Below, piece by piece: positions 55,755-64,000 of a DNA stretch of 64,000 nt (its first letter is position 1; each line of letters starts with the position of its first letter). Source of the DNA: Augochlora pura (Eukaryota; Arthropoda; Insecta; Hymenoptera; Halictidae); contig NC_135778.1 in assembly GCF_028453695.1 (NCBI RefSeq), positions 36,197,214 to 36,261,213 of the forward strand. The letters run 5' to 3'. Position numbers and translations under genes: made by a program. Under the pieces are notes generated by a model. It worked only from the letters and a program-made list of their open reading frames with translations. It ran no database searches and had not been told where the DNA came from.

Positions 55755-58700
55755 CGATGCGACGATCCTCCTGCCGGTTCTTTTTCTAGCTCCGACGTGT
55801 AGCGAAGAAACGACGGGAGGCGTCGACGGGAGGCAGTCCCAAGGTTCCAGCGATCCACGGGGTCGCAACGTCCAACGTCTGTTTCCGCTAACCTCGGGAC
55901 GCCCGGAAACGGAGGACCGCGTGAAAGTCCTCCGCTCGAATCGTCGGCGAGGAGACTACTTCGACGAAGAAAACTCCGACGCGCTGGCAAGAGGACGGGG
56001 TTGACGCAAGCAATAAAGCAACGAGAGCAACGACCGGCGTCCGTAATCGCGTCTTTCGTACCCGTGGGGGGGAGACGGGTCGTTTTTGTACCCTCCGTGC
56101 AGACCCAGAGCGGGAACGCCAGGGCGATCGAAAGACACCGATCCCGGTCGCCGATTATTTCCCGCGGTTCCGACGAAATCGAACGGCACAACGGCGAGTC
56201 CGGATCTGGTGTAAAAAAAAAAAAGCGAGGCGCGTTCGAAGTTCCATATAAGTCCAGTTTCGTGATAGAAACGTTCGGATTCGACACTCTCGAAGCGATA
56301 ATCGGGGATTCGCGCGGGTTTTAACGAATCCTTCCGCGCTCTCTCATTCTTATCGTGAAATCACATACAGATACACACACACACACACGCGGGGGATATA
56401 GGACAGACGTATTGTACACGGACACACAAACACACATATACACACGATACATACACGATTATTCCTTCGATTTACCATTGTTAGGTGTAAGTCGAGAAAC
56501 TCGTTAAATTGCTCTTCGTACGATGGATTCTACATGAGATAACAAGTGCCTAAGTATCTGTAACTTTTTTCGGACCAGAGAAGAGACTTTTATCAACTTA
56601 GAACGAAGAATACCGTTTACCCGCGAATTACAAAAGCGAGTTTGCGTGTTGAGTGTGTACGCTACCGATACTTGTAAACGATATTATAGATAATTATTAT
56701 ATATTCGTATGTAATTGTACAATTGCATGAGCCGCGCGCGAGCGCGCGCGTGCGTGCGCAAGGGATGAATGGCCGATAAAACGGACGCCACCACGGCGGG
56801 ATCATTCTCGCCCATTGTATAGCCTAGGTTGTGTCTGCGCGAGATCCAACGGAGGCTGGACGACAACCAATTCCGTAACAGCCTGAGAGAAGCGAACGAG
56901 ATCGCTCGTGTCTAAGCTTCTTCGAACTTTTCCATTCGCGATCGATCGGAAACGGATCACGCGCTCGAAACGGTCGCCGATCTCGACCGCGAGCGTGCAC
57001 CATCGGAAACTGGGAAATTGGCGGCGGGGACGGTACGGGGGCGGGGGGGGGGGGCGAGTCCGCAACGGTACTTGAATTATTCACGCCGAAACGAACGAAG
57101 CCATTCACGCACAGTACTTAACATTTTTGTTTACGAACGTCGAAAACGATTGTTGGAACGGGCTTGGCGCCGACCGCCGTCTATCTCAGTTTCTAACGGT
57201 GTCCCGTGGAATCATCGGATCCAAATTGATCGCCATTTTCACGGACAACCGACGATCTTTTCTACCGAACGCTCCGACGATGACGATTTTACTCTTCCCT
57301 TCCTCCACCCCGTTTTAGACTCGATTTTTACAAATTAACTCCCAAAAACCAAACCCCGCCCACCCACCAACGAAATTTCGACTCGTGCGCACAGAGTGTT
57401 CCATACCACGTGTCCATTACCGTCCGCAAGAAAAAGAATTGGTTTCGTCGAACGTAGGCGTAATTGTTAAAAATTTTCCAGATTCCTTGTAAAACGGCAT
57501 ACAATTCTATCGCATGAAATGCAATGAAAAATTGTCTTCGCTTTTGTACAATGAATATTCGGTTCGAACTCGAGCAAACTTTCGTAATGTATTCTTCGCT
57601 TGCTGCTTTATCCCTTTGATCGAGTTGCTTGATTGTTTTCCAGTTGAATAAGCAGGGTTCTTTGCAAAGTTTGATTGAAATGTAAAATTCAAATGGCCCA
57701 ATTAGTTGCAACTTTGGGGATCGGATACTTGGTTTCCGTTAAAGTTAAAATGGTGGTATTTGTCCGGGAAGGGTTTCCTAGGGATGGAGTTGCTGTACGG
57801 GCCACTCTGGGCGCACACATATATATATATACATATATATTCTTGTAGCTGCCAGCGTGTGTGCGCGTGAAAGCCGAAGAGAGAAAGAGTGCGCGTGTGT
57901 TTGCGAGACCGTTCGGGGCGGAATGTTAGATAGCACGCGACTGCCCGCTACCGGAAGCTTCTCCCATGTATATCTCGAGTCGATCGGGAGAGTAGCGGCC
58001 GTTCCCACCCGCTTGGCACAAGCGATCGGAATCGGTATCGCCGTCGTAACGAAGCCGAACGAATTTAAACCGAACCGATCACAAACCGGCGTGGTTCTGC
58101 CGATGTTTCACCGACGATGATTCGCAAGTAGCTTACTCATCCGAAGGCTGGTCAAGCCGAAAACTTAGCGTTGAATGGCGTTGCCGGTATTCCTTGACGA
58201 TCTATGTTTTTGCAGCGGGGAACACGCGCGATCGGTTCCTCTCAGCCGCCGCATTCTCATTCGAGGAATTTCGCCCCTCGGGTGCCTCCGCTGTTTGGGG
58301 GGCCGTTCAACTTCTCTTCTACTTCTTCTCGCGTGTACCTTGAAACGACGTTGACAATAATTCTCATCGATGGCATCGCCAGAACCACGCGGCCTCCGGA
58401 GCATCTCTCGCCGCCTTTTTTCAGACGTTCGCGTTCCTCCACCTTCGACTCGTCGCAGACATTTCGTCGTTCGCCTCATCTTACGTTCCCTCCCACCTCG
58501 TCCCACGATTTTTCTTTTTATTCGAAACGAGCGCCGATTTTTCTAGAGTGTAAGAACCGTCGCGCGAGCCCTTCGCCGATTAATAGGGAACCAAAACAAA
58601 CCTGACAACTCTGTTCCACCAAATAACGAACCGATTCGAACGTTTCCGATGCGGTAATTTACTTTAATCGTGCTACGATCTGTTGGGCGAGGCGAGTCGA

Positions 58701-61700
58701 TGAAGATGAACAAGATGTACACGCGGTTGCCATCCGAATCTGATAGTTAACAGTGTTAACCCTTTAGGGTTTCACTTTTCAATTGTCAAGCATAACGAAA
58801 CTGCTGCTGAACTCAACGAAAGTACGTGGAAGTTCGAGTTTGTACTTACTCTGCCAGAAATGATTAATCAAAGTCATGACGAACGAATGGATAATCGAGC
58901 TTTTTATTGAAATTGAAAATATACATATAGATACTATACCATGCAATGGCAATTTTAAAATAACGATCGGTATCGAACTTTATCAATTTGTATCTTAGAA
59001 AAGACCAAACGTATTCATCTTTGTATAAACGTTTTCTTCGTGTATAACAAGGCTAATCATTACATTTGATTTTATCGCTAATGAAAGCATTTGCCAGATC
59101 GAATGCAACAGCAGCCCGGACGAATATTTTTTTCTGAGAGTGTATAACGCAATAAAGTGAGAACAATGAACTCCGATTAAAAGCGATAGTTTGTAAGATG
59201 CAAAGTGTTTAGAGGAGGCACCGTGATTGACTTCAATCCACCAGTTTCGGTTTCCTGAACCCTTTTAGTGTCGAAGAACGCTATATCAACGATATATATT
59301 TAAAAAATATTGTTTTCTTAATACTTTTACTAGATAACAATTTCATTTCTTATTTCTCCTCCGAATTTGGTGATTAACCGATTTTATAAGATTCCTGCAA
59401 CTTCTTTTCAAAACTTTATCAAACTATATCAAACAAGTTTTGTACATTATGCTCGGGTACGCACGACTCTGTCGGCACTAAGAGGGCTAATTAAATCGTT
59501 CTGCTGATTCGAACACTTTCGGTATCGCGATTAGGTGTCGACGAGTTCGAAGACGAACGAAGTTGTCTTGCGCGCCTGCATCGGCTCGTCTCGTCGAACG
59601 GAATACAGAGGTGTACGTGCGAGCGTGAGTGTTCGTATGCGTGTGTGTGTGAGGAGCTGAGACACGATCGGAGATCAAGACGGGAGAGTAGGAGTTCGAG
59701 AAATGAAACTCGAAGAGCAACAACCTTAGGACAAAATCCCGAATACGTTCACCAATCGTCCCGGGACTATGCTGCTCGTACGTCGGTATACACATTGTAC
59801 TCGACCTTTCGTATTCGTTTTTATTCCAGCGTCTTTCTAACGGTTACGTGCGTTTACCTATATAGCGGTCTTTTTATACTGTTGTAAAGTGGCGTTTACA
59901 CCGAGAATCGTAGGATTATTGCTCGTAGGACGAGATCTTCTATACCTGTAAAATCGTAATTAACGAACTGAGCGGCGCTTCGCAGTCTCGTCGCGCCAAC
60001 GTCTCGAGAGGGAAAGGAACCGTTCGTGTAAACGCAGAACAATTTTCGGATAACCGAGAGAACTAACACAGAGTTCTACCTAAGAGTTCGATCTTAACCT
60101 AAAAACTTTTAATAAATGATCTTTCTCCATGAATTACCGGTTCAGAGATCTATTTGTATTCGAAGATCGCGGCGAGACTGTGTCGAGCACGAGAGATCAA
60201 CAGTTATGGTAATTCCTGCGTCCTGGTCTTGAGGGTGATGATGAAGCTTAAGCTCTCACACACACGCTACTCTCTCTCTCGTTTTCGTTAAGACTTTCTT
60301 CTATGTATAACCGCGGTTGAACGATACTCCCGTGAATGCGGCTGGCTTTTTCTTCTCTTTATTTCAAAAGACATAACCTATTCTACTCTGTACATGTTCC
60401 GACGATGGCCGCCATATGTCTCGGGAACATCGGGCGGTCGGTATTGTTCTCCTCTACGTTTGCTTCCGTTTCTTCGCCGATTCGTTTACGCCCGAGAAAC
60501 AGAACTGAGATGCGAAAGGTGAAATTGTCGAAAAGCTGCTTCCCTCTAATCGGGATTTTCATTAACATTAGTTTATTATAATATATACGTTAAGAAGAAT
60601 AATAATAAAATGCGGTTGGCGAAAAGAAAAAGTGTACACGACCGTAAATTACTTATCAAATGTTTTATTTGAACGATGCTCGTTTTAGCTACTTTGCTGA
60701 TGAATCTGCGGGGAAGTAGGTTTTACACAAATTCGTCTATATAAGTTAGTGGCCATGAATATGTTGCACTGTAACGAAGAGGTATCGGTTTTTTTTATTT
60801 AACTTTGGAAACTTATCTCTGAGAAATTTCATACGAGTCTTGCTAAAGCGTATAGATGTATAAACGGAGTTTTATATTGTTCGGATACGATGCAATTTTA
60901 ATGGCCACTACGAGGATTCACGACATCACGAACCATGTCGCGATCGATCTAACAATTGAACCGATCACGATCGTGTGGATATCGTTAGGCGAATAATAGA
61001 TTCTTCTCGAATTCGAATCTCTGTCGCGTTACCGAAATAGTGTCAATTTACAGGCAGTTCTTATTTTCGAAAGAAAAATGTGTTTTCAAAAGTTTTCGTC
61101 GTCGTGTTCCATTCAACTCGATGCTCATTAACCGGAGACGCCATTTTAACATTATTTAACAATAATCAGCATCGATTATAAATTTCTAAGTGTCTTAGTA
61201 AAGTTTTAATTTTTCCGTGGGCTTCTCAGTAAAGTCGTTGCTACTGAAAAATTGTTTAATCTTCGACGGTTTTCGTTGACTGCCAAATCGCGTTAATTCG
61301 TTGAAGAGTTAATTCGATCGCCATGGTTCTTCGCTGTATTTGAGAAGCGAGACCAAATATTGTTTGACCGTCTCGACTGGCTCGTTTGTAAATATTTTGA
61401 ATGTTCGGGGGATTAAAAAGATGGTTGCTCGCGATCGTAGTAACCGGTGCTTGCTCCCCTGTCCCGACAAGGAGGGGGGGGGGGGGGGGGGAGCACAACC
61501 TTATCGCACATTCACGATTCTAGTCCGTTAAGGAATTTTACAGTGATAAGGATCCCGATGCACAAAACCAACGGACACGCACACGACATAATATACTGCC
61601 GGTTTTCTGTTCGATCGTCCCACTTCCTGTTGCTTCTCGTGCCCGAGTGAAAAACCCTCTTGTTCGACACGCTTTGTCACCGACGGTCCATCGATTTCTA

Positions 61701-63661
61701 ATTTACATTGAAACATTTTTCCAGCACGGCAGTGGACAATGAAATCGCATCATCCGTTAAAGATAGATATATTCCTCGACAATTACAGAGACAGCGTCGC
61801 CCTGTGAATACTTCTAACGCTAAAATTACAGGGTAGTAAGAAGTTCGTATAGTCTTTAAAAACATTTTACATTTCTTCATGTTTTACATACTTTCTATTA
61901 TAACCTGCGCTTGAATTAATAAATTTGTAAAAGCGTCCGTATAATATTAATCTTCCGATCGTTTTAATTGATACGGGTAGTACCTTAAAACTACCATGAA
62001 CGAAAAGCATCGTTGTCTTTAACAAGGTGCAACTTCTGCATCCACTGCTGCGGCATAATTACCGATGCAATTTCAAACTAGGGCACACGGCGAAGCGTTA
62101 ACCCGTTACAGCGTGTCGAGACGACTTTCGACGATTCGCGAGAAGAGCTCGACCCTCGAATAAGCGTCCGGGTCACTTTTGACGCGTGCCGGTCTTTCGA
62201 ATACAAAACCCTTGTCCAACGATGCTTACGATAAATCGAAACAAGAAATTTTCCAGTAGAACAAACGGACAAACGCGCGTGCATCTATGGTGTGACCAAG
62301 GCGTGGGTCACGAGTGACCCGGGGCTGGACGAGGGTTCGATAAGAAAACGATGAAAGTTCCGCTGGTACACCCGATACGATTACTTTGATTTTCGAACCG
62401 TTACTCTGGTGTCGCACAATCCCGGAACGTGAATTGAATAGTTCGAAAACATGATCTTGCTTTGAAGACAAAGGTTGTTGAATAGATGAGAGAGAGATCG
62501 ATCGATCGCGGAGCACAGGACTTAGGCGGTCGCTGTGTGCTTCTCCGTGTTTCTTTGAACGGAATTGAGGAACAAAGAGAACCACGCGAGTCGGGATTCC
62601 GAAATTGACTCGCAGTAGGCTTAAGCTAAAAAGATCGTTACATTTTGAATAATTTATTCCCTGTCACGACCTGCTTCAGAGCACGGTCGATCGGTTCTTT
62701 CTTTTCTTCTCTTTCTTTCACGTTTTTTCGCGCCGCGACGAACTGATTTAGGGAATCCGTTTCGATTAAACCAAAGCCGAGAGAAAAAAATAAGGTGAAA
62801 AAGGAAACACTTGATTTTTGGCGAAGAGAAATTGTTTAGCGCGAGAAGAAACATTCGAACGTTGCGCAAAACAAACAGGATATGTACGTGCATGCGATTC
62901 GAAAAAAATGAACTGCATGGACCACACGGTATTCGCTGAATAGAGATGAAGAGAAAAATCATGGGAAAACTAACAGAAAAAATTGTTGTTGTTAATGTTG
63001 TCAGAAAATGTGTCAAATTAAAATATAAGAATTTCAAACATCCAATGGTGTTTCACTGTGTCGTGCCGTGTTTTTGAAGATCGATTAATACCTGAGCCGG
63101 GCCAGTCATCGAATCACATCACTCGTCTTTATTTATACAGTACTTGATGCGCGCGTCTTTGTCATTCGCAATACCGTATTTTACATTACTTACAAATAGG
63201 TGTTTGTCTCGGTCAGAGAAAAGGAACAACAGGCGAACAACGAGAACGAACAAAATAGAAACGGATTTTTATTCTCATGTACGCGTTGGACCCAACGAGC
63301 GGTGAGCCGGGGGGGGGGGGGCGAAGAGAACGACCTTCTTTTCTTCCATGCGGTTAACGATTGCCATAAAGAATTGTACAGTAGTGTGACTAAGTGCAGC
63401 GATTGTTACGACGCGTGTAAGTAGCAGAAATTGGTTCTTAAAAGACTGTGACAACGAACTGTGCACGCACGGACTAAAAAGCAAGGCACAGGTATATACA
63501 ACGGCTGGGCGCGTTTTTGTTTCGTCGGTGAAAGCTAGAATTCATCTGTTTTTCCAAACACAATGAACAAGTTCCTACGCGACATGATTCGCGGGAGTCG
63601 TCTGAATCCAAGTTTAGAATAAGTTAAAAAATGAATTTCCAGTTTAAACGATAGACTACTA
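55755..63661. other. 3' region between the two convergent genes
   Basis: This is 7.9 kb without a supported coding exon. The left part is the channel 3' UTR; AATAAA occurs at 56012-56017 and again near 59150 and 60111, so its end cannot be fixed. TTTATT (AATAAA on the minus strand) at 63128-63133 and 63268-63273 could serve the minus-strand gene. Long G runs lie at 57043-57054, 61474-61491 and 63309-63321, and a CA run near 56375. Confidence 0.65.
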
Positions 63662-63712
63662 TTATTTCATCATTTGCGCCGCCTTTTTCGCTTTGACCAG
63701 CTCCACTAGCTC
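63662..63712 (-). CDS. Dnajc2: Last coding exon of DNAJC2/zuotin-like protein
   Basis: On the minus strand it reads ELVELVKAKKAAQMMK and stop (TAA at 63662-63664), preceded by an acceptor ending TTTTTGCAG. It continues the second SANT domain of DNAJC2: human DNAJC2 has KELVEMVKAKKAAQ at the same place, near the C-terminus. It joins the exon at 63790-64000 in phase 0 across a 77-nt intron. Confidence 0.9.
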   Translation of the reverse strand, partial: ELVELVKAKKAAQMMK

Positions 63713-63789
63713 CTGCAAAAATTCATTCGTTACGTTACGATTTCAATAAACGTATTCTTTTTGTTTCTTTTAAATGTGTACGCTCTTAC

Positions 63790-64000
63790 CTTGTATCTCC
63801 TGACGCACTCCTTTTTCGTTCTAGTCGGTATGCACGCGGCGATTTGATCCCACCTATCGGGCACCGTGGTGGGATAAGTTTTCAGAGCCTGCTCCAACAG
63901 CTTCTGTTCGGCCGGGGTCCAAGGCTGGGGCTCCTTCTTCATTTCTTTTTGCTCCGCCGAGATCCCATTAGCCATGGGATGATCGAGGCGCTCCGTAACC
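63790..64000 (-). CDS. Dnajc2: DNAJC2/zuotin-like protein, C-terminal SANT exon (partial)
   Basis: DNAJC2 (MPP11, yeast zuotin) is a ribosome-associated J-domain co-chaperone that works with Hsp70; animal forms have two C-terminal SANT domains. The exon reads PWTPAEQKLLEQALKTYPTT then VPDRWDQIAACIPTRTKKEC then VRRYK, a Myb/SANT fold with its conserved Trp residues, and ends at a GTAAGA donor. The frame is open to the window edge (...RLDHPMANGISAEQ), so the Met at 63973-63975 is probably internal and the rest of the gene, including the J domain, lies beyond 64000. It is transcribed towards the calcium channel gene. Confidence in the family is high because LLEQALKTYP and RTKKEC are family signatures. 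Confidence 0.92.

Noticed and set aside
62654..63037. 127-residue minus-strand ORF near the DNAJC2 gene
   Set aside because: Low-complexity Phe/Leu/Arg content without motifs; it lies beyond the DNAJC2 stop and is most likely 3' UTR or intergenic.
1..64000. CRISPR arrays, bacterial operons, phage or toxin systems
   Set aside because: The window is a spliced animal gene region; the tandem repeats are microsatellites, minisatellites and transposons, and no prokaryotic gene is present.

Overview
This is a eukaryotic, insect-type window, most likely from a hymenopteran (bee, wasp or ant). The coding islands are CpG-rich, the introns are AT-rich and full of short inverted-repeat transposons, and the proteins match insect forms of known families. 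Nothing prokaryotic is present.

One gene fills most of it. On the + strand, about 647-55754 encodes the pore-forming alpha-1 subunit of an L-type (Cav1) voltage-gated calcium channel, the orthologue of Drosophila Ca-alpha1D. I placed 41 coding exons for one full-length form. Their GT-AG borders and reading phases chain without a break from the ATG at 647 to the TAG at 55752-55754, predicting about 2167 residues. All four 6-TM repeats, the four pore glutamates, the beta-subunit-binding helix (AID), the EF-hand, the IQ motif and a conserved distal C-terminal domain are visible.

Two splice choices stand out. The helix IIIS5 exists as two 108-nt exons (31997-32104 and 41382-41489), 30 of 36 residues identical, which look mutually exclusive. 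A 44-nt candidate exon (51157-51200) would shift the frame and cut off the distal C-terminus. A 129-codon upstream ORF ends in an ATGA overlap with the channel start codon.

Layout: 1-646 is a G-rich 5' region. 647-22887 holds the N-terminus and repeats I-II. 22888-28242 is a 5.4-kb intron with a three-copy hairpin array. 28243-32104 holds the II-III loop and repeat III up to IIIS5. 32105-45826 is a 13.7-kb interval with a 100-N assembly gap and the second IIIS5 exon. 45827-49916 holds the III pore, repeat IV and the proximal C-terminus. 50129-55754 holds the distal C-terminus. 55755-63661 has no coding exon and is partly 3' UTR. At the right edge, on the minus strand, are the last two coding exons of a DnaJ/SANT protein (DNAJC2/zuotin-like), convergent with the channel.

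The introns carry many TTAA-flanked elements with short terminal inverted repeats (TIRs), several nested inside one another, plus a hAT-type element with a perfect 8-bp target duplication and two mariner derivatives. All identifications rest on reading motifs and splice signals by eye; no database search was run.
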